Assembly (NCBI GenBank): GCA_005408345.1
Contig: SEMN01000079.1
Span: forward strand, 248,001 to 312,000
Direction of reading: 5' to 3'
Source: Macquaria australasica
Taxonomy: Eukaryota > Chordata > Actinopteri > Centrarchiformes > Percichthyidae
Length of the DNA stretch: 64,000 nucleotides
Shown here piece after piece: positions 1 to 13,230 of the stretch. The notes under the pieces are model-generated. The model had not been told where the DNA came from. It made no database searches and saw only the letters and a list, made by a program, of their open reading frames with translations. The number at the start of each line of letters is the position of its first letter. Position 1 is the first letter of the stretch. Both the position numbers and the translations under genes were made by a program.

Positions 1-253
1 GTGGTGCTGGAGAGGCCCAGATGGAAAGCATGAACATGGAGTTGGCGACTGTAACCTCAGGTGGGCCAGGACCCTTTGCATTTGGGCTGAATGGGTTTGC
101 ACCACCACAAGGGCCAGGGGCTGTGGATCAGTGTGAGGACCAGGGGGGACAGGACAGGCCGAGCCCTGCAACTAAAGAGCTGGAGGTCATCACTGTGGCA
201 TCAATGCAGACGCCTTGTCGCTGCACCAACTCTTATGCCTACCTGTAGAGGGC

Positions 254-291
<38 letters not shown>

Positions 292-2558
292 CACATGCTA
301 ATGTGCAAATTTGTGCAGTATATCTTTTTGGTATCGTCTGGCTATGTATTTTTGCACAATACATGCATAAAAGAATACATTTGTTTTGATCTAGTGGTAA
401 GCTACATTTGAAAGATGTATAGCAGTGTGTGTGCTGTATTTTCTACTTTTCCATGTACCCGATTATACTGGGATGGATAAAAATATTCAGATTTCTTTGT
501 TACACAGTTATACAATGCATCTGTCCAGTTATACAGATAATTGTTGTGTAATCCTTATTTTTTTAGGTTTATAATAAAAGGATGAGTTTTGTTTTGCACA
601 ATTAATACAACAACATCCTAGATAAAATCATTGGCATTCCCTCAACTGGTGCAAATGTAGATCATATTGGCTTAATGGAAAAAATGAGTCTTGGTCATGT
701 TTCAAATCTGTCTTAATTATTGCTTGTCAAATTATGCATTGTCGCATAATAGGATAATGGGGAAAAGAGCAACTTGGTCACCTGAAGATGTTTTTATTGA
801 CCTTGTGCTGGGAACATATGGAATAGCTAACAGTTTTATTCTCATCCCAAATAGGGTAGAAAAAGTGTTTCTTACAATTCTATTAAGAGAAATGGCTAAA
901 AAAAGAGCGTGATTAGTATATACATGAAATGTGATATTTAAATGGTAATTGGATTTTTTTTAAATAATGCTCAATTGAGGATGACATTTTTAATATACAC
1001 TGATGTTAACTCCTATCACACATTAGCTGACAATGTTGTGTACTCAAGAATGACCTTATGCCAAAGCATATCCCAACATAAATGTAGCTTGTAAAGTAGA
1101 AACAATTCACTGTGCAGCTTTTTTGTAGTTTGTAGATGTAGATGTACTAAGGCATAGTGGTCCATGCGCTTGGAGTTTGGTTATTCCTCAGTTTTTCCTT
1201 TGTGTTCATTTTGGCCGTGTGCTTATTTGATTCTCAAGTATGGTGAACATTTACTGTGTGCGTGTTAGCAAGGCATTTTAGGCAACTAGCAGGGCTTGCA
1301 CAGCTGAATGTTACATAATAATACTCAGTCTGATTTTGAAAATTGGTAATTGGTAGTTATGAATAAAAAGTACTGCCCAAGAAAGTTTGCATGTATTTGC
1401 AAAAAGCCTTATTTCTTGAGCTGTACTGAATAGTTGGAACAATAACTTAATGTACATTATTTTCAACTTTTATAGATACTGGTTAGGGAAATTCTTTCTG
1501 TATTTTGTAGTACTATTTCATGTTGCAGGTGGTGTCTGTTTATTTTGTTTTACATGCCAGAAGGTTTGAGTGTATAGTCATTCAATTTGGAACATCCATT
1601 GCTTAGTACTAAGCAGGTTTAGCTTTGTACTTGATTGTGTGAAATCATTAAATGTTGATCAATTTTATAATTGTGTTGGGCTTTTGTTTTCTTGATGTAT
1701 TCTGGTGCATCTGTCAAGTCCTGTCCCTATGGCATTTTTGCTGGCCTGAAAAAAAAAAAGTTGATTGATTTTTAGATGAATGCAAAAGAAGGGTTATAAA
1801 CGTGAAACTAATTTCACCAGACTAAACTTCTCTAATTTAAATGACATCTGCTCGTTATGTTGGGTTTTGGATTATGGCATGCCGACACGTCTGGAAGATT
1901 TAAGATTTTCTTGACTTGACGCAGTAGCTTAAATATCACTGTGGAGACAGAACTAGGTCACTGTGTCATACAGCACTAACTGTAAGTCAAAGCAACCACA
2001 GATCAGGATGTGACCTATTTAAAAACAAGGTCTCAGGTCAAAACTTGTGGGGTTAGGTAAGGCTTTGGAATGTATGTTGCAATTTATTGATCAACTTTTT
2101 GCAAGTAATCCAAAGCAAAAAACGTTATTTTCCTAGTGTGTTGAAATGCAGTCACATGGTGGCTTCTTAACTTCTTTGTAGTTGGCTGCTCATTACAAGC
2201 CCCCTTTTAACAATTGTGCGAAACAAAATCCAGTATTTTTTTGTTTTCCCTGCGTCTCTTTTTGTTTATAGAAGCAGGAATATGGTCACAAATTCATAAT
2301 GCATATGCCCTCTGATTATTTGTCTTATTTCCTGTGGCAGATGAGAGACACTGTGAGGATTTTTCCTCAAATGGTCACAATCAACCACAGCTTCCATTTG
2401 GGTGTGACCCAGCAGCAGAAACCCTCCACGGCCAACCCGTCTACAGTGACTCACCTGAGAACAACAGCACTGCAGTGGAGCACCAGAAGTCTGTGAAAGC
2501 AGAGCAGTTGTATGACCATGCCCTCTTCAGCACCATGCTTCTTTACCACGGATCCTAA
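1..2558 (+). CDS. ankrd10: ankrd10, 3' end (last two coding exons visible)
   Basis: The 3' end of an ankyrin-repeat-domain-10 gene; the ankyrin repeats lie left of the window. An open frame enters at base 3 and runs through a Gly/Pro-rich segment. The last exon begins after TGTGGCAG at 2341 and ends at the TAA at 2556-2558. It closes with the residues YDHALFSTMLLYHGS, preceded by EHQKSVKAEQ. This matches the C-terminus of human ANKRD10 as I remember it (EHSKSVK...YDSA...TM.L.HGS). Candidate donors compatible with the phase-1 acceptor lie after base 186 (GAG|GTCATC) and after base 60 (CAG|GTGGGC); I prefer 186 because the intervening bases look coding. Read-through without splicing meets a stop at 246-248, giving a possible alternative C-terminus. 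Function is poorly known. Its position next to ing1 agrees with human 13q34. The gene identity is firm; the donor choice is uncertain. Confidence 0.82.
254..290. repeat. (TG)n microsatellite in ankrd10 intron
   Basis: About 18 uninterrupted TG units just after the alternative stop codon, inside the last ankrd10 intron. The rest of the intron (291-2340) is AT-rich and I recognise no exon or element in it. Confidence 0.95.
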
Positions 2559-2922
2559 AGTACAAAGGATTTAGCTGACGGGCAGTCCTTGTTGCCTGAA
2601 TGTTATATAAGCCTAAAAAAGCATTCGTTTGCCTTAAAGCCATTGAGTGGTACAGTTATTCATTGAAGTTATTTTTCATTTTTGGATAGGGCCAGCCTAT
2701 TGTTGAGGATAGAATGAAATTTGTAATTGATAAAGTTGATTAAGAAGTGTTTGTGTTGTTAAAGAGAACATGTTTGTTTAGCTTATTATTACAGTTTGAT
2801 TAAGCTGTAAATAGCCTTGCTCTGATATACACTAAAGTAAGCATCTGTATTGAACCACTGCCAATACTTAAATTTTGTTTCTGTCTTGAGTAGAAGTGGG
2901 GTGATCCCTCACTCTTGATGTT

Positions 2923-2928
2923 AATAAA
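2923..2928 (+). terminator. ankrd10 polyadenylation signal candidate
   Basis: AATAAA lies 365 bases after the ankrd10 stop codon in an AT-rich 3' UTR, with GT/T-rich sequence following. The region from here to about 3280 is AT-rich with no recognisable gene. Confidence 0.5.
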
Positions 2929-3279
2929 AACAGTGCAACTACATCCCATGTTACTCCTTAATAATTAAAAAAAGGTTTTGCAAAAGTTAAAGTTTGATCA
3001 TTCTTCAGTTTATTTTTGGTCTGCTTCACAAGTATGTATAACAGAGATGCCATGTTAACCAGTAATAAATTATCTGTATTTATTTTGTTGGCTGCATAGA
3101 AAATCGTGGTATTTAAGATATTTAATCTAGTTTAAGTCTTAAAACTTTCTCTGCTTCATGTTTTGGGGGCTGTTATTTTTTTTTTTTTCTTTCCACTATA
3201 GAAAGCCAAAGCATCTTTTGTTGGTTTTAATGTGTATTTACGACCTAACTGCATTAATCAAAGTGTTGGTCAGCCTGTT

Positions 3280-3714
3280 TTATAAGTGGAGCTCCAGCCT
3301 CACGTCACCTGTCGCCAGGAGCGACCTTCGTCACGGCTGCGCTGCAAAAACACCACGTCACTGTGGCCACGCCCCGTGACATACGGCGCCCTCGATGAGA
3401 AAGGGGAGAAAAAACAAATGCTGTTAAATAAAATAACGTAGTAGATGCGTGTATCTTGCCGGTATATAGCATAATGTATTCTAAAATATGTTTCGTTAAC
3501 GGCACCGGATGCCTGAACTGATACTCCACTGCCAGAAATTGTGATGAACTTTGCACTCAAAGTTGCCTCCTCCTCTTTCCATGATGTGGACTCGTCCTGT
3601 AAACCTAGCTGGGCAGGATTATCGACTGAATGTGTAAAATAACGATTCAATACAATATAACCTTTTTATAAAGTATAAGCTCCCGTTGTCAACACGTGTT
3701 CCGCCAGTTAAACC
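3280..3714 (+). promoter_or_regulatory. ube2a upstream/5' UTR region
   Basis: A local rise in GC and CpG (3290-3400) sits between the ankrd10 3' UTR and the ube2a start codon. This is what one expects of a housekeeping promoter, but no element is diagnostic. A 116-codon minus-strand ORF across it (3300-3650) has no recognisable domain and is treated as chance. Confidence 0.35.
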
Positions 3715-6700
3715 ATGTCAACCCCGGCTAGAAGAAGACTTATGAGAGATTTTAAACGGTGAGTTGATGGTCAGAAATTATACCGACGCCGATAATGTTA
3801 GTTAGCCAGGATTTGTCGAAGACAGCTAACATTAGCCTAGCTTTCGTTAGCTTGGCATAGCTAACCAGTATTTTTTTTTTTTAAAGTAAACCTATTGATT
3901 CACTAATCTCCACATAAAAAAATACGAACGTAACGCAAACACCGTGTGGTTTGTGTCGTGTTTTTACGAACCCGAAACACTTAAAGTGACAACGTTAAGT
4001 TTGTAGAAGCGCTCCCCCCGTAGCTAGAAGCTAATGGTGCTAGCTTATACGTGGAATGCTAACAGGTTAGTCGAGTAGGGCAAAACACATTTAATGCAAC
4101 GCATCTACCGTGAATTTAACCCTGTCGTTTCTCTGACATTAACGTCAACTAGCGTTAGACAGTGTACGTTGCTAACCAACATCAGCTGTGTTAAAATCAA
4201 ACTTTGGAAGGTGTTGGGTAAGTAACTATGGGCATGTTTACTCTTAATCGAGATGCAAAACCACCAAGTATTAACAAGAAATCTCAAACGAATACGCTGT
4301 GTTGAGCGTGAGGAGAACAACATTAAGCCATAGCGGAAGCCACCGTGTATTTTCTGAAGTCGGCATCAAACGGAACTAAAACACCGGCTCCCCCCGTGTC
4401 CCGCTTTGAATGAGCCTGGTTACTTCAGGGTCCTCCAGCTTGTGTCTTTTACAGGACTCGTTGACCTACAGAGATTTGGACAGGAAACGGGAGAAGGATT
4501 GCAGTTTGGAACTACGTTTTGAAGTCATGATACGTGTTTCTAAGAGAGCTATTGAAACCTTTCACACGCTTTTATAACCCTGTAGTCATTGTGCAACTGA
4601 CAGTATTAGAATTAGGTAGATATGTGTCCTAAGGTTTGTTGCAAAGGGTGTAAGAAATTAACATTTTAGTTTTGACTTTTAACAACAGTGGTCCTATTTT
4701 GCGAGGCTCAATATGATAATAACGTATTCATAGTATTCACAACTATGTGCAATAACTTCTTCATTACAATGTGCAATAACCTTCTCTTTACTATAGCATT
4801 TTTTTCCTCTTATTTGTACTTATTGTATTTTACACTTATATTTTATGTCTATGTATATTTCATTTATTTCCTTTCTACTAGTACTAGTACTCTATACATG
4901 TGAGCGAATGTAACCGCCTAATTTCCCTGAGGGGATCAATAAAGTATTCTGATTCTGATAAGAAGAAAAGTATTGTACCACTAACTATACAATGCTGAAG
5001 CTTAATTTCTCTTACTTAAATACCAATGAGAATCGTGAAAACAAAATAAATACCCATATTAGTCCGCTGTACCTGCCACCAGCCACGTTGGCAGGTGGAG
5101 TTATATTTATTTGAAATATTAAATTTGGCTGTGGCTTAATGTTGAAAGAGGAAAGACACCATTGGATTATGGGATTCTCTTGACTCTGTTGTCTGGCTGA
5201 ATAAATCTAGTTTCTTTCTGTAATCTTTTTTTTTTGTTGCTGTGAAGGCTACAAGAGGACCCCCCAGCTGGTGTCAGTGGTGCCCCATCTGAAAACAACA
5301 TCATGGTGTGGAATGCAGTCATATTTGGGTAAGACACTGATGCACAGCAATAATGTATATGGAGAGATAAATACAGATCTTGTAAATTTTTTGTGTGAAG
5401 TGCAGAATAAATGATGAAATATATTTTTACTTTAACCTCACAGCCCTGAAGGAACTCCCTTTGAGGACGGTAAGCATTTCACTGTGTTCGTGACTTATTA
5501 TTTTGTGTAGTGCGCCATGTTGTCACTATATTGCATGTAAAACATCTCTAACATAGTAACTTTACCACACCCAAACCCCACTATTTAGAATATGTTTACA
5601 TAGATGCCAGTTGCCAAACAACCCATTCATTTGTTTTTCTGTTGTGGGTTTGTCTTAAAGTGATACTCCACCCATAATCTAATTTAAGAATATAAAACTA
5701 TTTAACTTATTTTTATACCCAATGTTATTATCAAGTAAGTGTTGCAAATCAAGAAAGTAAGTTAGTATTTCTCAACAGCCATACTGTTTTTTTCTTTCTT
5801 TTGTTGAAGATTATTCCTCAGTACTTTTTCTATAGTTGTTAAAGCTGTAACATGCAACTTTTCGTGTAGATAGACGAAGTGTTTTGTTCAGGTCAAGAGA
5901 AGTCACTGCTCCAACACACCTTTTCTGCCATGAAACATTTTGCACCACAAACACACAGTCAGGTTTAATGTCTCAATACGTTCATTTTTTGTGTGTGTCT
6001 TGTCTTTGTTCCAGGTACATTTAAACTCATTGTAGAGTTCACAGAAGAATACCCAAACAAACCCCCCACAGTACGATTTGTGTCAAAGATGTTTCATCCA
6101 AATGGTAGGAATATTGTGTTATCCTCTGGCACATTATAGTGTTGATATTTGTGGGCAGTGTATAATTGTGTTTTTTCCACAGTCTATGCAGATGGCAGTA
6201 TATGTTTGGACATCCTACAGAATCGTTGGAGTCCCACTTATGATGTCTCCTCTATTCTTACATCTATCCAGGTAGGAAGTCTCAAAAAACAACAATACAC
6301 TAAATAAATGTTTTAAAAAACCAAAAGTGAAAAAACCAAAGCTATTGAGTTTAGTAATATAAAACAGATTAAAAGCAAACCATATCTTCAACATTATAAA
6401 ACTGCAACCACCACATATTTGGTGATAGATAAAAGACTGAAATAATTGTAGAACAGAATTGTTATAAAATGTTCTGTTAGACTACAAATCGCTCATTGAT
6501 TAAGTAACATAAAATTGTACAAAATAAGTCCTCTGGGAAATGGAAAAAGCTAGGTTTGAATTTGAACATTGCATTACATAATGTTCTGTCAATCGATTAA
6601 TAGACCAATAGGCCAATCTTTGCTACTAAGGTGTAAAAAAATTGAGATAGACTGTTGAAAATAAATTACTCTCTGTCCTTTTTATATTTAATGGTGGTTT

Positions 6701-7120
6701 TGTGCACTTTTTTATTAATTTAGTGGTAATAATAATGGTGATATTTAAAAAATGTGCTGTAAAATTTTAGAAAATATATTCACCATGTTATTTTGGTGAT
6801 TGCAAAAGTCAGATGACAAATTGAAAGATTCTGGTGTTACTGCCTAAGTAATCTGAAGCCCTGTTTAAAATGGATGTACTTGAAACCATTTGTCAAGGCA
6901 TGTGACTAAGTAGATGAATGAGTTGATGCAAGCTGGTTAATTTTTCCACTATAACATTCTCACCTTCAGTATTTATCTTTTTCCCCCCCAGTCCCTGCTT
7001 GATGAACCAAACCCCAACAGTCCAGCCAACAGTCAGGCAGCTCAGCTGTACCAGGAGAACAAGCGGGAGTACGAGAAGCGCGTGTCTGCCATCGTAGAAC
7101 AAAGCTGGAGAGACAGTTGA
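3715..7120 (+). CDS. ube2a: ube2a-type E2 ubiquitin-conjugating enzyme (RAD6 homologue), six exons
   Basis: E2 enzyme of the RAD6 family. It takes ubiquitin from E1 onto its active-site cysteine and, with RAD18 or RNF20/40-type E3 ligases, modifies PCNA or histone H2B. Exons: 3715-3758, 5248-5328, 5444-5469, 6015-6104, 6183-6271 and 6992-7120. They join without a frame break into 152 aa, the exact family length. Visible landmarks are the start [15 protein letters not shown], the HPN motif at the exon 4/5 junction and the active-site cysteine in DGSICLDIL (exon 5). AGVSG, IMVWNAV and TVRFVSK are UBE2A-like rather than UBE2B-like; the end SWRDS mixes the two (human UBE2A ends RDC, UBE2B NDS). 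Human UBE2A is X-linked, so this copy may be a fish paralogue of the type sometimes named ube2al. Identity as a RAD6 E2 is certain; the orthologue label is less so. Confidence 0.95.
4690..4963 (+). repeat. L2/Rex-like retroelement 3' tail in ube2a intron 1
   Basis: The segment ends with TTTCCCTGAGGGGATCAATAAAGTATTCTGATTCTGAT-like sequence. This is the typical 3' tail of fish L2-type LINE/SINE copies: a short hairpin followed by a tandem microsatellite-like end. No reverse-transcriptase coding remains. Confidence 0.55.
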
Positions 7121-7814
7121 CCTGACAATCCTGATAGCTGCTCTCTCCATTGTTAAGCTGTGTGTGCTGCAAGTCTTAGTGGAGTACCTCTTAATTTTTG
7201 ACACCCCCCCCCCCTTTTTGATTTTAAGCTTTTATGCACTTTACCTTCAATTTCCCATTTCCCTTCATAGAATGTGTGTGTGTTTTTTTTTTTTTTTTTT
7301 TCTTGCCCACCAAGAGGGATTTAAAAAAAAAAAATTCTATCCCCCTTTTCCAGTCCATCAGGGGAAATGTGCTGAATCTTGCCTTGATGTTTTGACAGTA
7401 TGGACTTGTGGGCCATTACCCAAAAACTCTGGTGTGTTCTAACTAGCTGTAATAACTCCCCATGACTAATCATGTTGAACGTCTTGGAGGGTGTATTAAT
7501 TAAGTCATGGGTTCTCTTCTGTTGTGCTCCTTTTTTTTTTTTTTTTTGAGTTTTTCACAAGGCAGTTTGTCTGAGCTCCAGTGTGATCATCCTATCTTTC
7601 CCTGGGAGAATGAGCAGCCCGAGCATCACAGACTACAACTAAATCAATCATCTTTACACCATGTCTCTTGCTGTGTTGTGAACTCTGTTACATGCATGAC
7701 AGAGAGTGTATTCACGTTCTTGTTCAGTACTCATGTATATAAGAAACCTGCAATTGATTTTATGTACAGATTTTGCACTGGTTGTCCCCCATGTCATTTT
7801 TTTCAGCACTTGTA

Positions 7815-7820
7815 AATAAA
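7815..7820 (+). terminator. ube2a polyadenylation signal candidate
   Basis: AATAAA followed by an A run, about 695 bases downstream of the ube2a stop in a T-rich 3' UTR. The UTR also contains homopolymer T and A runs near 7280-7330 and 7530-7550. From 7840 to about 9040 no gene is seen. Confidence 0.55.
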
Positions 7821-9040
7821 AAAAAAAAGGCAAATCCATCCTTATGTGGGAAGCTTTTTATTGCAACTGCAAGTTCAATACTGTTTGACCTAAAAGTTCC
7901 TTTTCTTGCCTTGACAGGAGTTAATACTGATGCTGCGTCTCAGACCGACAAATCAATCTGAGGCACTGCCATTGAGGTAAACCATGGTTTTGTTTATCAC
8001 CTATCCACTAAATAACTGCACTAAATCACTTGAGAGTTAAATCCTCATTATATCAGCATGGGGGAAGGTGACCTCTTGTTAAAGCCAAAGTGACTACATG
8101 ACAATATTCTTTAAGGGAAAGATCTACAGGTGTTTTCACTCAATTTCACAGTATCCATATTAAACAGGCCAGAAAAGCTGTTAAGGCTGTATAATTTGAA
8201 ATCTCTTAACACTTCAGTTAGAGGTGAAACCTTCAGAAGTTTTCACTTTCCAATGCCATTCTTTCATGGCTTTTATTTAGAACTCATTGCAAATTTATTA
8301 AAAACTATGTAGACAAATGTAGGCTGTCTGAAATCACTTTATATAGTGCCCTATATTTACACCATTTTATTTGAATTGAGTGAAATGTATATACGATATT
8401 GTGCCCTTATAGGTTAGGATATGTTCAAGCGTATCTTAATACAATACTCACAGGCCCATATGTACATTGAAAGATTTTTTTGTTCACTGTATTTGTTCCT
8501 GTTCCTTCTTATGTAAAGTGATGGGGTGGCGAAATCCACAATCCTCATTCTGTGTAAAAATGCCACCTTTAGCAAAAGCAAATATGAGACTTCCAGCAGT
8601 CTGAGCTAGAAAAATCAAGCAAGTATCTCCCAAAGTTTTAGTATGAAATTTCCTCCTTGTGTTACTGTCCCTCCAGACTTTCATACTAAAAAGACTGGAA
8701 GGTAATTACTTGGACTGTGTAATTTAACTGCTGGAGCTTCATATTAGCTTTTGCAGAACTTTAGAAGTCAGATCACAGAACAAGGACTTTGGATTTTGTC
8801 CCCTACCACACACATTAAAATCGGCCAGTATTGACAGGGGGGACAATTACAGTGATCAATAACCCTTTCAATGTACATATGGTCATTTGAGTATTAAGTG
8901 TGAACCTAACTGAAATCTCAACTTTATGCTCACTATAGAGTGTCTATTATATAGGGAGTAGTGAGTGAAGTGATTATGGACAACCCTAGTTTCCTTCAGA
9001 CAGGACACTGCCTTATGACATCTCCTTTGTTTAGAAATGT

Positions 9041-9046
9041 TTTATT
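9041..9046 (-). terminator. ing1 polyadenylation signal candidate
   Basis: TTTATT on the plus strand is AATAAA on the minus strand. It lies about 300 bases downstream of the ing1 stop codon and would define a short 3' UTR. Confidence 0.4.
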
Positions 9047-9348
9047 TGTTAATTGAACATATAGGATGGAGTAGGTGATGTTGCATGCATGATGAAAACA
9101 AAGGGGATGTAAGTGCAGGACAGCTGGTTACATGCAGATGCTATGTCCTTTCTTTACAAATGATCCCAACCAGGAGGGAGCAATCTTGTTTCTCAGCTAT
9201 GCAGCAGTTACAAAAATAACTATGTACAAGATCCCTCTCATCAATGCATCACTTCTTTAAATGTTGTTGACAGTAAATGGATACAAGTACGAGACATAAA
9301 ATTAAATTTTTACGCAATAAGAATGTTCATTGGGCAGGACAGAGTGAG

Positions 9349-12157
9349 CTACCTGTTGTATGCCCTCTCCTTCTTGGCCCTTTCTAAGGCCTTGTCCATG
9401 GTCTTCTCATTCTCACCTCTACACTTGGGGCAGTACCACTTGCCCTTGGGCTTATGATGGAGCCCAACACAGGAGAAATGAAACCACTCAATGGGACATT
9501 CATCGTTATCACAGCCAATCATCTCGCCGTAGGACACCTGCTCACACAGGCAGTATGTTGGCTCATCTGGATCGATTGGCAGGTCTGGGGGCGACACTTC
9601 TCTCTCAGACTTTCCTTTTGACCTTTTCTTCTTCTTTGAGGATGTTTTGGCCCTCTTTTCCCGGGATGCCCCCACTCCCACTTCCTCAGCGTGATCCAGA
9701 CCCCCGTAACTTTCCCGCGTTTCTCCATTTTTCTGACGTCTTGATCGTTTCCCTCCAGCCTTCTCTCCACCACCTGAGCCTGGGGTGACCTCGTCACGCT
9801 TTTTGTCATGGTGGCCAGTTTTGCCGGGAGTGATGGTGGCTGATGATGATGATGATGATGACATCATGGATGCTGCAGTGGTCGTCAGGGATGTTGCCGT
9901 GGGAACGTGGCTCTCTGGGACTTCTTGAGAGGAAAGGAGAAGTTCAGAATGCCAGTCTATTTGTCGTGTTCGGTTCTCGACCAACTCCACCTGAAACAAA
10001 GAAAGTTCGCATTTTACTGTAAAGCTCTGTCTGCTGTTGTTTGGAGTACATGGATGACTAAACGCTCGCAAAGGTAAAGCTAGAATTAAGACAAAAAATT
10101 GTTTAGTTAGGACATAGAAAGTGGTCACCTGTAGGCCTTCCTTGGATAAATCATATGTTCTTATGATTTTGTATGTGAAAAGTTAATCTCTGCAGGAAAC
10201 AAACACGAATAAGAAATGTTTTTTTAATGCACATTCTTCCTTTGCTTAACAGACTAAAAAGAAAGCCTTTTGTTTATCATGTGTTGTATCACTTTACATT
10301 TAGCTGATAACTAGAGGTGGCGCAACATATCTAGATACAGCTTTATAATGGTTTAACCACTTCTCTAGGAGTTCAAATTAAAGGTGAATGTTTATATTAG
10401 AATTATTACCCAAAATATCCATTGTACACATCCGTTATATAAGAGATGCATCTTCTTTCAACTTTGACACACCAAACATATGTCAAAGGGGAAGGTTAAA
10501 TATGGTGTTATATTTCTGGTAACCCTCTGTGTGTAACTATAATAAGAAGATTCAGTGTTTACTGCCTGAGCGCTACAAATGTTCAAAGAAGTTCTTCCTG
10601 GTACTGATTTCACTGAAATTCAAATGTGTAAAATGGAAAACCAAATACACCCAAATACAAACAGGCCTTGTAGCAGGCCAATAAAGCTGTTTTTTCCTTT
10701 TTATTTACTCAGGGTAGATTATTTCTGAGCACAAATGTTCCAGGAGAGCACTTCTCTATGCTCACACAGTTAACCACACTCAGACCTGGACGTTTGCCAA
10801 TGAGCAGCTCCACCGGAGCAGCTGCAGGGTGTTCTTTACGTACCATTTGACCAGCAATCTGGATCTTCTCATCTCCCAGCTCTTGACTGCGAATCAGCAC
10901 CCTCTGAATGGATAACTGAAGCTTTCGCCTCTGAAGTGAGTCAGATTCCCGGCGATACCGTTCATAAGCATCATCAAGCTCCTTCAGAACATCTGCCAAA
11001 GAAGAAATCGAGGGGAACATTTTTCAAGTGGGAATAAGAACACCGAAATTTGACATTCTCAAACGGTACACACGAAATACATGTAAAACTTTCAGCTAAT
11101 TACATGTCATAATAGACACATTCCTGACTGTCAAGTATGTGGTGTGAGGGGTGTTTTCTGAAGCTTTGGTGAATAACGAGTGAACAATTATTACATTAAT
11201 TTTAGCTAGGTGTACCTAAAAGTGGCAACAGAGTGTAGTTGTTGGGTTCAGATGTGTGAGTTAACATGCATTGAGTAAAGGTTCAACTATTACTACGTTA
11301 TAATTTTTGTGATCTTATCAGGAGACAAATATATTAGTTTAGTCTGCTGTCAGGAGGTGCGACTGACTACTTTGGGGGGTGGTAATGAGACTGCTGAGAG
11401 AGCAAAGTGGTAGCTGTTCGGCTCGATCTACTGAGAGGTTAAGAGCTGGCGGGTTCAAACATGCAGCTACAATGTAATGTTTAATTGTACATTATAGTGA
11501 CATGTCTACAATGTACTATGTAATTTGTTAAGTGTTCAGTTGGTACACTTGGTAAATAAATACCTGCTAATTTACTTGATTTAGAAAAAATCATGTAGAT
11601 GCTGCTGTTGACAAAACATTCATGTATAAATGCAAGTTTACTGTCCACATTTGCTGAATTTATAGGAAGACATTATATATATTTATTATTATATTGCTGA
11701 CCTTGCCTGTTGACCACTGTGCAGACACTCTAAGCTTCTCTAGAAACTCCTGGGCAAAGTGTACCAAATAAACACTGCCAGCATTTTCCCAAGTACCCAA
11801 TTAGATAATACTTTCAAGGAAACATCCTACGAAATGTCCGCTTACAATGTTTGACATTTTCAACTAAGGTATCTGTAAAGTAAATCGTTTGACTATGTTA
11901 TGTCGGTTACAACATGATTTTTGTGACCTCTTTAGTATTTAGTTTTGATTAATGTATTAAGTTTTGAGAGAGATTTGTGTATTGGACATCAGTGTCCACA
12001 CTTGTCTAGCTTCTTTACCTTGATACCTGGCATCGATCTCCTTCATGAGGGACACACTCCTCTGCAAATCAAAAGGAAGCGATTCCACCAGGTCCAAATA
12101 CTCTTCAACATAATTCACAACAACGTGGCTTGGGTCGCCAGTGGTCGGGTTCAACAT
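9349..12157 (-). CDS. ing1: ing1, inhibitor of growth family PHD protein, three coding exons
   Basis: Nuclear chromatin reader. ING1 binds H3K4me3 through its PHD finger as part of Sin3/HDAC complexes and acts in growth control. Coding exons: 12019-12157, 10844-10992 and 9349-9990, in phase, giving 309 aa (human p33ING1 is about 279). The start MLNPTTGD is chosen because it aligns with p33ING1. Next come the ING domain (SLPFDLQRSVSLMKEIDARYQ, then RSQELGDEKIQI and MVELVENRTRQID), a low-complexity middle with a Ser run coded by ATC/GAT repeats at about 9840-9862, and a basic stretch (KKKKRSKGK). The C-terminal Cys4-His-Cys3 PHD finger spans roughly residues 254-302 (TYCLCEQVSYGEMIGC, DNDECPIEWFHFSCVGL, KWYCPKCRGE). 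It ends in the polybasic KKERAYNR, as in mammals. Upstream a splice acceptor at 12200 joins a non-coding exon. Confidence 0.96.
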
Positions 12158-13230
12158 TGCGGATCCGTCTTCACCCCAGTTCACTCCCGACACCCGCACC
12201 TGTTAACAACAAATCAGTTTTAACACTTGTATTGTTGCTGCATAAGTTCCTGCGTTTAATGCTCAGGTTTGCAAAAGCAGACTTCTCGGATATGTATACA
12301 AGTGTGCATTGTATCTTGTTTCCCAGTATAAATGATCTGAAATCAATGCGGGAATATAAACTATAATGGTCAAAATGTGAAGGGGGAGGGGGCGGACTGA
12401 TCTGGAGTCAGCCATCCTGGAAATTGCTACGTGTACTATGAATCTGGCAGCAGAGAGCCAACTAGTTTGCGACCGACGAAAAATGACTCGAGCAGGATTT
12501 AATCAAGTGCCAGGTGGCTTCAGGTGGAGAACAACGTGCTTGAAGTTGTTATTGCAGGGTGTCCTTTGAGGTCACCACCGGAGAAGACGACAAAGCTAAA
12601 CAGAGACATTAATGTTAGCCAGCTAACCTAGATCTTCCGGTGAACTAGCGTGACTGGGGACCTGGATGAGCGATAAACCGAGATATTAATGTGAAATCAC
12701 CCGCCGAGCCTGAACATCACCAACAGCTCCGGTGGTTAACTAACGCTAACCGCAGCTAACGTACACTGCTGGCGAGTTCACGTTAACCAACTTTCTCCTC
12801 CTGTACAAGTTTCACGTCGTCTCAACTCTTGGCGATGCACGCAACAAAATGTGGTTTTACTGGCGGCGTTAACCGGCCGGCTGACAGCGCCGAGGCTTTA
12901 ATGCGCCAAACACACAGAGATTAACGTAAGATTTAACAGTCACTTCATCCAGAACACGACGTGAGCGATCACAGAACACCCAAATCGACGACCTAGCGGC
13001 ACACAGACGAAACGCATCGTTACAAACATTACAAGCAACCATTTTGACACTTTGTGCGTTCACGTTTCTACCAATGCAACGTTAACTGTTAGCCAAATTA
13101 GCTTATGTTAGCTTTTAGCGCTTAACGTCACTAAGCGAGCCATGCCATTAATCACTGCAGACGCAAACACCCAATAAAACTTTGCTAAACTTATCTAGTT
13201 GGAGGCCAGGCGGCTTGCGGAGGAACTCAC

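Noticed and set aside
3300..3650. 116-codon minus-strand ORF upstream of ube2a
   Set aside because: No domain, no splice logic, overlaps the likely ube2a promoter/5' leader; GC-rich chance ORF.
11380..11460. tRNA-like B-box (GGGTTCAAAC) with a nearby GTGGTAGC that might be an A-box
   Set aside because: The spacing and the acceptor/anticodon stems do not pair into a cloverleaf; at most a decayed SINE head.
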